A stretch of 44,094 nt of DNA from DATLYH01 sp035575035. Lineage in GTDB: Bacteria > Planctomycetota > Planctomycetia > Gemmatales > Gemmataceae. Location of the stretch: NCBI GenBank assembly GCA_035575035.1, contig DATLYH010000134.1:1-44094 (forward strand). Reading direction: 5' to 3'. The notes beneath the pieces are model-generated. The model worked only from the letters and a program-made list of their open reading frames with translations. It was not told the origin of the DNA and ran no database searches. This document shows, piece by piece, positions 1-8,482 of this stretch. Every line of letters begins with the position of its first letter. Within the stretch, counting starts at the first letter, position 1. The translations under genes were made by a program, and so were the position numbers.

Positions 1-1300
1 CGAACGCCGCCCGCACCGCCGCTTCCAACCGGTCTTCCCCCGGCCGCAATTCTCCCGCCAACGGTACCGGCACCAGACCCCAGACCACCGCCAGCCGGCG
101 CAGCACCACCTCGGTCGGAGCCGGGGCAATGATCGCCGCCCGCGGCCGATGACGGGCCACCAGTCGCGGCGTCCGGCCGGAGTAAGTTGGGGCCACGATG
201 GCGTCCGCCCCGACCTCGCGGGCCAGGGCGCAGGTGGCGTGGCTCATGTGGTCCTCGATCTGGGCGCGGGGAACGAACACCTCGCGGAGCGGATCGGCGG
301 CAGGATGGGCCTCCGCCTCACGGGCGATACGGTCCATGAAGGCGACCGCCTCGACCGGATACTGGCCGACCGCCGTCTCGCCCGAGAGCATGACCGCGTC
401 GGAGCCGTCATAGATGGCGTTGGCCACGTCGCTGGCCTCGGCCCGGGTTGGGCGCGGATTGGTCCGCATCGAGTCAAGCATCTCGGTCGCCGTGATCACC
501 GGCTTGCCGGCCGCGCGGGCCTGATTGATCAAGCGCTTCTGGACATGCGGCACCTGCTCCAACGGAACCTCAACCCCGAGGTCGCCACGCGCCACCATGA
601 TGCCGTCAAAGGCGTCGATGATCGCGTCGGCCCGCTCGACCGCCTCGGGGCGCTCGATCTTGGCCATGACCGGTACGTCCAGGCCGAGCTGCCGGGCAGC
701 CTGGCGCAATTCCTGAGCAGCCGACGGCTCCCGGACGAAGGAAAGGGCCAGCCAGTCCGCCCCCACCGCCGCGGCCGTCACCAGCGCTTCCAGGTCGCGC
801 GGCGTCAGCGCGGGGATTGACAGGCGTGTGTCAGGAAGGTTGACACCCTTGTTCGGTTGCAAGGTGCCGCCGACCTCGACGCGGGCCAGCACCCGCTCGG
901 CATCGGCCCGGACGGCGCGGAGCTGGAGCCGGCCGTCGTCCAGGAGAATGCGATGGCCGGGGCGGACTTCGCGGACCGCCTCGGGCTCGGTGACGGCGAT
1001 GTCGGCCTGGGCATCCGGGGTGGCGGCGAAGGAGACTTCCTCACCGGCCGACAGCATCCGCGGCGCCTCGAGCCGGGCGCGGAGCTTGGGACCGGGCAAG
1101 TCGGCGAGGACGGCCACGAAGCGGTTAACGCTGCGGGCCGCTTCACGCAGGTGGGCGACGCGCCGGGCGGCCTCTTCCGCAGTGCCATGAGAGAAGTTGA
1201 TGCGGGCCACATCCAACCCCGCGGCCAGCAGCCCCTCCAGGATGCCGGGCGGGTCAGTGGACGGCCCCAACGTGGCCACGATCCGGGTACGACGCTGCAC
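1..1300 (-). CDS. pyk: Pyruvate kinase, 3' end cut off by window edge
   Basis: Catalyses phosphoenolpyruvate + ADP to pyruvate + ATP, the last step of glycolysis, in the cytoplasm. The reading frame is open from a GTG at 1300 to the window edge and gives about 433 residues; the family is usually about 470-480, so roughly the last 40 are missing. The N-terminus reads VQRRTRIVATLGPS, the usual start of the family. Further in are the substrate/metal loop (VMAKIERPEAV, then IMVARGDLGVEVP) and the signature ITATEMLDSM, followed by SDAVMLSGETAVGQYP. The GTG is preceded by a G-rich stretch that could act as a ribosome binding site. It lies downstream of recN on the same strand, separated by a strong hairpin (1335-1384), so co-transcription is uncertain. 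Confidence 0.95.
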   Translation of the reverse strand, partial: MQRRTRIVATLGPSTDPPGILEGLLAAGLDVARINFSHGTAEEAARRVAHLREAARSVNRFVAVLADLPGPKLRARLEAPRMLSAGEEVSFAATPDAQADIAVTEPEAVREVRPGHRILLDDGRLQLRAVRADAERVLARVEVGGTLQPNKGVNLPDTRLSIPALTPRDLEALVTAAAVGADWLALSFVREPSAAQELRQAARQLGLDVPVMAKIERPEAVERADAIIDAFDGIMVARGDLGVEVPLEQVPHVQKRLINQARAAGKPVITATEMLDSMRTNPRPTRAEASDVANAIYDGSDAVMLSGETAVGQYPVEAVAFMDRIAREAEAHPAADPLREVFVPRAQIEDHMSHATCALAREVGADAIVAPTYSGRTPRLVARHRPRAAIIAPAPTEVVLRRLAVVWGLVPVPLAGELRPGEDRLEAAVRAAF

Positions 1301-1334
1301 AGATGCCCCCCGCCTCAAATAAGAGCCTAACCAA

Positions 1335-1384
1335 ATGGCGAGCGGCCGGTGTTAACCGGCCGGTTGACACCGGCCGCTCGCCAT
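1335..1384. repeat. 18-bp perfect inverted repeat with AACCGGCCGGTT core
   Basis: Left arm 1335-1352 (ATGGCGAGCGGCCGGTGT) is exactly complementary to right arm 1367-1384. The 14-base loop itself contains the 12-bp palindrome AACCGGCCGGTT. No T-tract follows on either strand. It sits between recN and pyk and may act as a terminator or processing site. The half-sequence CCGGTTGACACCGGCCGCTCGCC recurs in the array at 16160-16307, and a fragment (CCACCGGCCGCTCGCC) occurs near 40657-40672, so this is a dispersed repeat family. Confidence 0.9.
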
Positions 1385-1388
1385 CGAG

Positions 1389-3167
1389 TTAGAGTTCCTC
1401 AGATGACGCTGTCTGCTGTTCGCCTTTGCCCCGCTTTCCGTCTTCCCCCTTTGCCGGCTTCTTGTCGGCGCGGGCGGCGGCGAGCATGGCAGCCGCTTCC
1501 TGGCGGGTGGTTTCACCGCGGGCCTCGCCGCGCAGCATGCTAGCCAGTTCCTCCAGGCGCTCCGCCTCGCCGAGCAGCTGGATGGTCGTGACCGTGCGCT
1601 TGCCGCGGCGCACCTTGCGGATGGTCCAGTGGTGCCGGGCGTAGCTGGCGACCTGTGGCAGATGGGTGACACAGATGACCTGGTGCGTCCGGCCCAGGGC
1701 GGCGAGCTTCTGCCCGAGCACGTCGCCGAGCCGGCCGCCGACGTTGGCGTCGATCTCGTCGAAGACCAGCGTCCCGGTGCGGTCGTGCTCGGCCAGGACG
1801 GTCTTGAGGGCCAGCATGGTGCGCGACAGCTCGCCTCCCGACGCCACCTTGCGCAGCGGCCGGGCCGGTTCCCCCGGGTTGGCCGCCAGCATCAGCTCCA
1901 GCTGATCGATCCCCCAGGCCGGCACTTCCGATGTCAGCGGGTCATCCCCCAGCGGTATCGCCTCCAGGTTCACGTCAAGGCGGGCGTCGGCCATGCCCAG
2001 GTCGGCAAGCTGGCGCTGAGTCTCGGCCGCCAGGCGCCGGGCCACCTTGTGCCGCTGTCGGCTCAGCTCGACCGCTGCGGTCCGCAGCCGATCAAACGCC
2101 CGGGCCAATTCCTCCTGCACGCCGGCCAGGTCTTCCTCCTGTTGTTGGAGTTTCGCCTCCTGATCTTCCAGGGTGGCGCGGTAGGCGATCAGATCGTCGA
2201 TGGCGCGGTGGTACTTGGTTTCGAGTCGGCGGAGCAACTGGAGGCGATTGTCCACCGCCTCCAGCCGTTCGGGGTCGGCTTCCCAGCGCTGGCCAAGCGA
2301 TCGGAGCGTCTCGGCCACATCCTGGACCTCGGCCGCCAACCCTTGCAGCCGGCGGGCAACTTCGGCAATGGCCGGGTCAAGCGCGGCCCACGACTCGGCC
2401 TCGCGCTGGAGCTTGCCGAGTTGCTCAACGACCGAGCCTTCGTCATCGTACAGGCGGGCGCATCCTTCGGCGGCGAATGCTTGCAGCGCCTGCGTGTGGA
2501 CCAGCCGCTCCCGTTCGCGGATCAGCTCGGCCATCTCGCCGGGGCGCAGGGCCGCCCGATCCAGCTCCTCGCGCTCGAAGCGGAGCAGGGCCAGCTCGCG
2601 CTGGCGGTGCTGGCGCTCGGCGGCCAGGTCGGCGTGCCGGCGGCGCAGCTTGCGGACCTGCTCGGCCGCTGTCAGATAGTTCTGCCGCAATTCGTGGAGC
2701 CGGCCGTAAGCGTCCAGCAGCTCCAACTGATAAGCGGGTTCGAGCAGCGATTGGCTCTCGCGCTGGCCATGAATATCGACCAGGACGCTGCCCAGCTCGC
2801 GCAGGGTGCCGACGGCGACCGGCTGCTCATTGGCGTAGGCGTAACTGCGGCCGGCGCGGCTCAGCCGACGGGTCAGGATCACCTCGTTATCATCAAGGGT
2901 GGTCTGAAGGATCTGCTCGACCTGGCGGCGCAGCTCGGGCGGGGAAAGCTCGAACCGGCCGGTGATGCGCAGCTCGTCGGCGCCGGTGCGGATCAGCTCG
3001 GTGGAGCCGCGCTCGCCCAGCAGCAGGCCGAGCGCCTCCAGCAGCAGGGTCTTGCCCGCGCCGGTCTCGCCGGTCCAGGCGCAGAATCCCTCCCGCAGCT
3101 CGACGCGGACGTCCTCAATAAGGGCCAGGTTCTGTACGAAAAGTTCCCGAAGCATAGGCGCCGTCAT
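1389..3167 (-). CDS. recN: DNA repair protein RecN
   Basis: SMC-like ATPase of double-strand break repair, 592 residues, close to the usual 550-570 plus a charged tail. The Walker A motif GETGAGKT is at residues 33-40 next to the N-terminal RecN motif. The middle (about 150-370) is a heptad-rich coiled coil. Near the C-terminus are the ABC signature VASGGELSRTMLALK, Walker B TLVFDEIDANVGG and the H-loop region VTHLPQVASYA. The last 30 or so residues are a low-complexity Lys/Glu-rich tail. A second Met at residue 5 is an alternative start. The gene is divergent from the Hsp70 gene (147 bp apart) and leads towards pyk on the same strand. Confidence 0.96.
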   Translation of the reverse strand: MTAPMLRELFVQNLALIEDVRVELREGFCAWTGETGAGKTLLLEALGLLLGERGSTELIRTGADELRITGRFELSPPELRRQVEQILQTTLDDNEVILTRRLSRAGRSYAYANEQPVAVGTLRELGSVLVDIHGQRESQSLLEPAYQLELLDAYGRLHELRQNYLTAAEQVRKLRRRHADLAAERQHRQRELALLRFEREELDRAALRPGEMAELIRERERLVHTQALQAFAAEGCARLYDDEGSVVEQLGKLQREAESWAALDPAIAEVARRLQGLAAEVQDVAETLRSLGQRWEADPERLEAVDNRLQLLRRLETKYHRAIDDLIAYRATLEDQEAKLQQQEEDLAGVQEELARAFDRLRTAAVELSRQRHKVARRLAAETQRQLADLGMADARLDVNLEAIPLGDDPLTSEVPAWGIDQLELMLAANPGEPARPLRKVASGGELSRTMLALKTVLAEHDRTGTLVFDEIDANVGGRLGDVLGQKLAALGRTHQVICVTHLPQVASYARHHWTIRKVRRGKRTVTTIQLLGEAERLEELASMLRGEARGETTRQEAAAMLAAARADKKPAKGEDGKRGKGEQQTASSEEL

Positions 3168-3314
3168 CTTACCGTTCCGCCGCCCCTTTCCACCAGCCGG
3201 AAGCGGACGAGAGATGGGGCCTCCGCTCTTCCGCCCGTGCGGTCGGAGGGCTACAATGCAGAGGAACCGTCCAGCAAACCCACAAACATCAAGTGAAGGT
3301 CATTCAAGAGCACT

Positions 3315-4886
3315 ATGGCAGGCAAGTTGGTCGGAATCGATCTGGGGACGACCTTCTCGGCCATTGCCACCCTCGATGATCACGGTCAGCCGGTAACCCT
3401 GGCCAACCAGGACGGCGAGATGCTGACCCCCAGCGCCGTGCTGATCGACGACGGCACGGCGGTGGTCGGCCAGGCCGCCCTTGATGTCGCCCTGGAGCAT
3501 CCCGACAAGGTCGCCACCCTGATCAAGCGGCGGATGGGGCACGCGACCTATGGCCGGCCGGTCGCCGGCCGCGAGTTCCGCCCCGAGACGTTGTCGGCGA
3601 TCATTCTCCGCAAACTGGTTCAGGATGTCGAGCGGCGCATCGGCCCGGTCAAGAAGGCGGTGATCACGGTGCCGGCCTACTTCGATGATACCCGCCGCAA
3701 GGCGACCAAGGATGCCGGCCGGATCGCCGGGCTGGAGGTCCTCGATATCCTCGATGAGCCGACCGCCGCCGCCTTGGCCTACTCTTTCCAGCCGCCGCGC
3801 AGCACCACCGACCTGCGGCCCGACTACGTCCTGCCCGATGAGCAGCGCACCGTTCTGGTTTACGACCTGGGAGGCGGCACCTTCGACGTGACGCTGGTCC
3901 GCCTGTCGCAGCGCCGCTTCCAGACGCTGGCCATCGAGGGGGATGTCCGCTTGGGCGGCAAGGACTGGGATGACCGCATTGTCGATTACGTCGCCGAGCG
4001 CTTCCTTCACGAGTATGGCGAGGACCCGCGGACCGACCCGCAATCGCTGGCCGTGCTCAGCGCGGCTGCCGAGCGGGCCAAGCGGACGCTGAGCAAACTC
4101 ACGCAGACAACCCTCACCTGCACCCATCGGGGTAAGGTGCTGAGCGTGCCCTTGACACGGGCCGAGTTCGAGGGCCTGACGCGCGACCTGCTGGCGCGGA
4201 CCCGGCTGACAACGCAGCTGGTACTGCGCCAGGCCGGGTTAACCTGGGACAAGGTGGACCGGATCCTGCTGGTCGGTGGCTCGACCCACATGCCGATGAC
4301 CGCGGCCATGTTGCAGGAGCTGACCGGCAAGACGCCGGACAAGTCGCTGGCGGTCAGCGAGGTGGTTGCCCGCGGCGCCGCTATCCATGCCGGCATCATG
4401 GCGGCCCAGACCGATGAGGACGGCCTGACGCTTGACGCCGAGGCCCTCGACGCCTTGGGTCAGGTGGTCGAGATCAACGTCAACTCGCACAGCCTGGGGA
4501 TCGAGGTCAAGCACAACGGCGAGCGGATCAACGACATCCTGATTCCCAAGAACACGCAGCTGCCGGCCGCCGCCAGCCAGGTCTACCGCACGGTGGTGGA
4601 GAACCAGCAGCGGGTGCGGGTCAAGGTGCTGCAAGGCGAGGCGCGCCAGGCCGACGCCTGCATCAGCATCGGCGAATGCTGGATCGAGGGGCTGCCGCCC
4701 AACCTGCCGCGGCGGTCGCCGATCCAGGTGCGCTGTAGTGTCGGCACCAATGGCCTGATCGACGTGATGGCCCTGGACATGACCAGCGGCAAGATCGCCC
4801 GCACGACCATCCACCGTTCCAGCGGCCTGTCCGACGAGGAGATCGCCCGCGAGGCCGAGTGGGTCAGAAGTTTGAAGATCCAGTGA
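3315..4886 (+). CDS. Short Hsp70/DnaK-family protein lacking most of the lid
   Basis: Hsp70-type ATPase of 523 residues, against about 610-640 for DnaK. The nucleotide-binding domain is complete: phosphate 1 (GIDLGTTFSAIATL) at the N-terminus, connect region with DEPTAAALAYSF, phosphate 2 (YDLGGGTFDVTLV) and adenosine loop (LLVGGSTHMPM). The interdomain linker is unusual: where DnaK has the hydrophobic VLLLDVTPLSLG this protein has VVEINVNSHSLG. A beta substrate-binding domain follows, and the protein ends at the first lid helix (LSDEEIAREAEWVRSLKIQ). It is therefore an Hsp70-family paralog, not the main DnaK; no grpE or dnaJ is adjacent. Substrate and partner are unknown. Confidence 0.9.
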   Translation: MAGKLVGIDLGTTFSAIATLDDHGQPVTLANQDGEMLTPSAVLIDDGTAVVGQAALDVALEHPDKVATLIKRRMGHATYGRPVAGREFRPETLSAIILRKLVQDVERRIGPVKKAVITVPAYFDDTRRKATKDAGRIAGLEVLDILDEPTAAALAYSFQPPRSTTDLRPDYVLPDEQRTVLVYDLGGGTFDVTLVRLSQRRFQTLAIEGDVRLGGKDWDDRIVDYVAERFLHEYGEDPRTDPQSLAVLSAAAERAKRTLSKLTQTTLTCTHRGKVLSVPLTRAEFEGLTRDLLARTRLTTQLVLRQAGLTWDKVDRILLVGGSTHMPMTAAMLQELTGKTPDKSLAVSEVVARGAAIHAGIMAAQTDEDGLTLDAEALDALGQVVEINVNSHSLGIEVKHNGERINDILIPKNTQLPAAASQVYRTVVENQQRVRVKVLQGEARQADACISIGECWIEGLPPNLPRRSPIQVRCSVGTNGLIDVMALDMTSGKIARTTIHRSSGLSDEEIAREAEWVRSLKIQ

Positions 4887-4887
4887 C

Positions 4888-4947
4888 CGTCCGTAGTCTG
4901 TAGCCGAAACGGATGAACGACCAAGTGCTGCCTACGGACTACGGACG
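4888..4947. terminator. Imperfect 16-bp hairpin after the Hsp70 gene
   Basis: Arms 4888-4903 (CGTCCGTAGTCTGTAG) and 4932-4947 (CTACGGACTACGGACG) pair along 16 bp with one G-U wobble; the loop is 28 bases. It begins two bases after the Hsp70 stop codon. There is no T-tract, so this is a terminator-like or dispersed repeat structure, not a classical intrinsic terminator. The ACGGACTACGGACGACGAACGA stretch on its right side resembles the other short-period repeats of this window. Confidence 0.55.
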
Positions 4948-4967
4948 ACGAACGACGGACTAATGAC

Positions 4968-5144
4968 ATGGTCTTCGCCGTCCAGTGCCCGAATCCGAAG
5001 TGCCGCAAGTTCATGTTGGTGGAGGAGCACGACCGCAACAAGGTGGTCGCCTGCCTGCTGTGCAAGACGCCGATCCGCGTCGGTGCCGGCCCCGCGCGGC
5101 CGCCGGGCAGCAGCTCCCGGCCAACCCCGCCGCCCCGGCAGTGA
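4968..5144 (+). CDS. Small zinc-ribbon protein, 58 aa
   Basis: The frame gives 58 residues beginning MVFAVQCPNPKCRKFMLVEE. Two cysteine pairs, CPNPKC near residues 7-12 and CLLC around 34-37, form a CX4C-CX2C zinc-ribbon knuckle, followed by a Pro/Arg-rich tail (PARPPGSSSRPTPPPRQ). Short zinc ribbons of this kind are common in planctomycetes, often as N-terminal parts of larger proteins. It follows the Hsp70 gene on the same strand, but a hairpin lies between them and no clear ribosome binding site is visible. Its end faces the leftward gene ending at 5151. Function unknown; zinc binding is inferred from the cysteine spacing. Confidence 0.6.
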   Translation: MVFAVQCPNPKCRKFMLVEEHDRNKVVACLLCKTPIRVGAGPARPPGSSSRPTPPPRQ

Positions 5145-5150
5145 CCCGCC

Positions 5151-7055
5151 TCACCTGGCCGCCGACGCCACGAAGGCGTTGACGTCCTGGATCAGTTTGC
5201 CCAGCCCTTCGCGCACTTCGAGGATGGTCTCGGCGATGCGGGCGTGGTCCGGGTTGAGCGTTGGGTTGAGGGCTTTTTCCTGCTCATTCAGTTTGGCGAG
5301 GTGGGCCACGGCCGCCTTGGCCAGCTTCAGCGGGCTGAGGGTGTCGCCCACGCGCTTGCACTCCTCCAGGGCCGCGTGGGCCTCCGGCAGCCGTTCCTTC
5401 AGTCGGGCCGGCTCCACCTTTGGCCAGACCTCGTAGATGAACCGGCGTACCTCGCGGTGCGTTTCACTTTTGACTTCCCAGATCTTAGTTAGCTTTTGCA
5501 CATGGGCCTTCAGCTTGGGGTCGTCTTGCTCCTTGAGCACCTCCTGGTAAAGACTGAGCGCCTGGCCGAACTCCGCCTCGTCTTCCAAGAGTTGTCCCCT
5601 GGCCACCTTGGCCCTTAGCTCCTTGAGCCGGGGATCGGCCTCTTCCTTGAGGGCCTTGTCCAGCCCGGCGATGAACTTCTCCAGCTGCTGCTGGGCCTCG
5701 CGCAAATCACGGAGGCATTGCTCGCCGTCGGCCAGGCTGGGCCGATTCCCTTCCGGCAGCGCCTGCATGGCGGCCCGGAGGGCGTTCATCTCGTGGGTCG
5801 AGTTTTCGATGTCCGCCGTGAGCGCCTGCAAGCCCGCCTTGGCCCGCTCCAGAGCTGCCGGCCGCTGCTCGGGTTTCTCCGCCAACTCGTTGAGGCGGCG
5901 GAACAGGTCGGCCTGGGCCAGCAGGTTCTCGTAAAGCCGCCCCAGCCACAGCGACCGGCGGAGCACCAACGGGGGGCTTCCTTCCTCCTTGCCGCTGTAC
6001 TTGATGACCACCGGCTGCTCGTCGATGAGGGGCACGGGGATGCGGGCCCGCTCCTTGTCGCCGTCCATCACGGTCACGAAGGCGATGTGCTCATAGGGCC
6101 GGTCCCGGCCGGCGCGGAAGAAGCCGTCGGCGTCGGTCGTGTCCTGCTCCTTGGCGGCGTCCTCGAAACTTTGCCGCCGAACCTGGATCTGGAGATTGGC
6201 GCGGGGGACCAGGGCGCGGGGGTCGTCGTCGATGAAGCGGAGGCGGACCGGTCCGCGGATGGTGCCGAGTTTCAGACAGCGGTAGCCCAGCACGTCCCGT
6301 CCTGCCGCCAGCGGCTCGGGGTGGCGATGGTAGAGCCGGCAAACGCAGACGCCGTCCGGAAGCACTTCCTCGACCCGCAGCAGCGCCCACGGCACCCGGT
6401 ACGCCCACGGGCCGGCCCCGCTCTGGTTGATCTGCACCAGGGCGAAGACCTCTCCTTTTTTGACCCAGCGCTCCAGCGGCACGCCGAGACCGCCCCCCTT
6501 GACGGCGACACGCACTACCGGGAAGCCGCTGTGGTCGATGACGGTGCCGACCAGGCCGAAGTCGAGCGCGATCAGCAGAGCTGCGGTACGGGCAACAAAG
6601 CGGCGGTCGGGGACCAACTCGCGCCGGACCACCGGGCTGGGCTGGCCGGTCAGCCCATCGTACTGCCGCGCCTGCACCTCGTACTGGTCGTCAAGGAAGT
6701 TGATGAGCACAAAGTGGATCTTGAGGTCGGCAATCTCTTTCCAACCGTCGAGTGCTTGCAGGCCCTTCTCCCGGATCTCGTTTAGCCGGGGGTGGTCGCG
6801 GACAACCTCGACCTGGGCCATGTCGCCCAGGGCGGCTTGCAGCCCATCGCGCAGCTCGCGCTCCACCTGGTCCTTGAAAACATCGGTGAGCAGCCGGTGC
6901 TTGGCAATATGGAGCACCACCTGCAAGTGGTAAGGTTTGTGCGTTTCCGGATCGAGGGCGGCCTGAAGCGGCGAGGAACCGCCGAAACACAGAAAGTACA
7001 GAGACAGGACGAGCATTAAGAAAAACCAACGGCGAGGAGGGGCCGGCTTCTTCAT
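5151..7055 (-). CDS. Exported coiled-coil protein of unknown function
   Basis: 634 residues with a clear signal peptide (positive KKPAPPRR, hydrophobic FFLMLVLSLYFLCF, cut near SSPLQA-AL). The first half (about 33-370) is a mixed alpha/beta region with no motif I recognise; it has a carboxypeptidase-regulatory-like or beta-sandwich feel around FVTVMDGDKERARIPVPLID. The second half (about 385-634) is helical and rich in Glu, Leu, Lys and Arg, with tetratricopeptide-like stretches such as LLEDEAEFGQALSLYQEVLKE. Its ATG overlaps the aroA stop codon (ATGA), so it should be translated by coupling to aroA. That coupling of an exported protein with a shikimate enzyme is probably positional, not functional. 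Confidence 0.85.
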   Translation of the reverse strand: MKKPAPPRRWFFLMLVLSLYFLCFGGSSPLQAALDPETHKPYHLQVVLHIAKHRLLTDVFKDQVERELRDGLQAALGDMAQVEVVRDHPRLNEIREKGLQALDGWKEIADLKIHFVLINFLDDQYEVQARQYDGLTGQPSPVVRRELVPDRRFVARTAALLIALDFGLVGTVIDHSGFPVVRVAVKGGGLGVPLERWVKKGEVFALVQINQSGAGPWAYRVPWALLRVEEVLPDGVCVCRLYHRHPEPLAAGRDVLGYRCLKLGTIRGPVRLRFIDDDPRALVPRANLQIQVRRQSFEDAAKEQDTTDADGFFRAGRDRPYEHIAFVTVMDGDKERARIPVPLIDEQPVVIKYSGKEEGSPPLVLRRSLWLGRLYENLLAQADLFRRLNELAEKPEQRPAALERAKAGLQALTADIENSTHEMNALRAAMQALPEGNRPSLADGEQCLRDLREAQQQLEKFIAGLDKALKEEADPRLKELRAKVARGQLLEDEAEFGQALSLYQEVLKEQDDPKLKAHVQKLTKIWEVKSETHREVRRFIYEVWPKVEPARLKERLPEAHAALEECKRVGDTLSPLKLAKAAVAHLAKLNEQEKALNPTLNPDHARIAETILEVREGLGKLIQDVNAFVASAAR

Positions 7056-8482
7056 GGCTGTTCCTTCCTCTCGGTCTCTTGGCGGTGTTCGGGGGGTTCG
7101 TGCTGGCGTAACTTCTCCAGGTCGTCGAAGAAGTTGGGATAGGTCTTGGCCACGCAGCCGGGGTTTTTGATGACAACGCCCGGCACGCGCAGGCCGACCA
7201 GGGCCAGGCTCATGGCCATGCGATGGTCGTTGTAGGTTTCGACGACGGCGCCGTGCAGCGGCCGCGGCGTGATGGTCAGGCCGTCGGCGAACTCCTCGAC
7301 GCCGGCGCCGAGGCGGCGCAGCTCGGCGGCCAGAGCGGCGAGGCGATCGGTCTCCTTGTAGCGGATATGAGCGACATTGCGGATGGTGGTCGGCCCCTCG
7401 GCGAAGCAGGCGACCGCGGCCAGTGTCATGACAGTGTCACTGATGTCGTTCATGTCCACGTCGATGCCGTGGAGCGGCCGGCCGTGGACCGTGATGCCCG
7501 AGGAGCAGCGCTCGACGCGGCAGCCCATATCGGCCAGGAGATCGACGAAGCGGACATCGCCCTGAAGGCTGTTCTCGGGGAGGCCAAGGACCGTCACCCG
7601 GCCGCCGGTGATGGCCGCCGCGGCGAAGAAATAACTGGCGGCGGAGGCGTCGGGTTCGATGTGGAAGCGGTCCTTACAGAATTGCTGAGGAGCAGGCACA
7701 AGGAAGCTGCTATCGCAGGTCGCGTGGACTGTGATGCCGAACTGCCTCATCAGCTCGACCGTCATGAGCACATAAGGCCAAGATACCAGTTGTCCTTCAA
7801 CCCGGATCGTAATCCAATCACGGGCGCAAGGGGCCGCCAGGAGAAGACCGCTCAGGAATTGACTGCTCCTATCGCCCTTGATGCGAACCTGTCCCCCGTT
7901 CAGACCACGGGCCTCGACAACAACCGGCGGACACCCGTTCCCCCGCTCACTGTAGGCGCAGACGCCCAGTTGCCGCAGGGCGGTCAGCAAGTCCTCGATG
8001 GGCCGCTCCCGCATGCGCGGCACTCCATCGAGGCGATATCGTCCGTTCCCAAGGCTGACGAAGGCAGTCAGGAAGCGCATCGTCGTGCCGGAGTTGGCGA
8101 CGAAAAGGTCAGCTTCTGACGCGGGGACTACGGGGGCATCCTGCGGGCGACTCACTCGCACTGTCACGTCAGGGACTTCACCCAAGTCCAGGCCGCAGTT
8201 GCGCAAGTCTTGCCGCACCTGCGCCAGCGAGGCAGGCTCACCATGCAGAACGTCTACCTGGAACCCGAGCCGCCGCAGACATTCGATCATTACCTCCGTG
8301 TCCTCGCTTACCAGCGGGTCAGTTAGGTAACAACCGAAGGGGCGAGCGCTGCAAAGCGCGGCCAGCACCAGCGCCCGGTTGGTAATGCTCTTGGAGCCGG
8401 GCATGCTGACAGCGGTACTGGGTGGACTGTTCAGCGGAACAATCTCGAGCGCGTCGGGGTACGTGATTCGGTTAGCGCTCAT
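7052..8482 (-). CDS. aroA: 3-phosphoshikimate 1-carboxyvinyltransferase (EPSP synthase)
   Basis: Joins shikimate 3-phosphate and phosphoenolpyruvate to EPSP, the sixth shikimate pathway step, in the cytoplasm. The family motifs are in order: PGSKSITNRALVLAAL near the N-terminus, NSGTTMRFLTAF, GDRSSQFLSGLLLAAP, DASAASYFFAAAAI, the RYKETDRLAAL segment and YNDHRMAMSLALVGL. At 476 residues it is about 50 longer than the E. coli enzyme. Most of the extra length is an insertion around residues 70-125 (VDVLHGEPASLAQVRQDLRN region) and a short charged C-terminal tail. The start overlaps the truA stop by 11 bases, and its own stop overlaps the next start, so truA-aroA-5151 gene form a coupled unit. 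Confidence 0.96.
   Translation of the reverse strand: MSANRITYPDALEIVPLNSPPSTAVSMPGSKSITNRALVLAALCSARPFGCYLTDPLVSEDTEVMIECLRRLGFQVDVLHGEPASLAQVRQDLRNCGLDLGEVPDVTVRVSRPQDAPVVPASEADLFVANSGTTMRFLTAFVSLGNGRYRLDGVPRMRERPIEDLLTALRQLGVCAYSERGNGCPPVVVEARGLNGGQVRIKGDRSSQFLSGLLLAAPCARDWITIRVEGQLVSWPYVLMTVELMRQFGITVHATCDSSFLVPAPQQFCKDRFHIEPDASAASYFFAAAAITGGRVTVLGLPENSLQGDVRFVDLLADMGCRVERCSSGITVHGRPLHGIDVDMNDISDTVMTLAAVACFAEGPTTIRNVAHIRYKETDRLAALAAELRRLGAGVEEFADGLTITPRPLHGAVVETYNDHRMAMSLALVGLRVPGVVIKNPGCVAKTYPNFFDDLEKLRQHEPPEHRQETERKEQP

Noticed and set aside
1629..3296. Long frame on the plus strand opposite recN
   Set aside because: Composition (Gln/Gly/Leu-rich, no motifs) is the usual antisense shadow of a GC-rich gene; recN has all family motifs.
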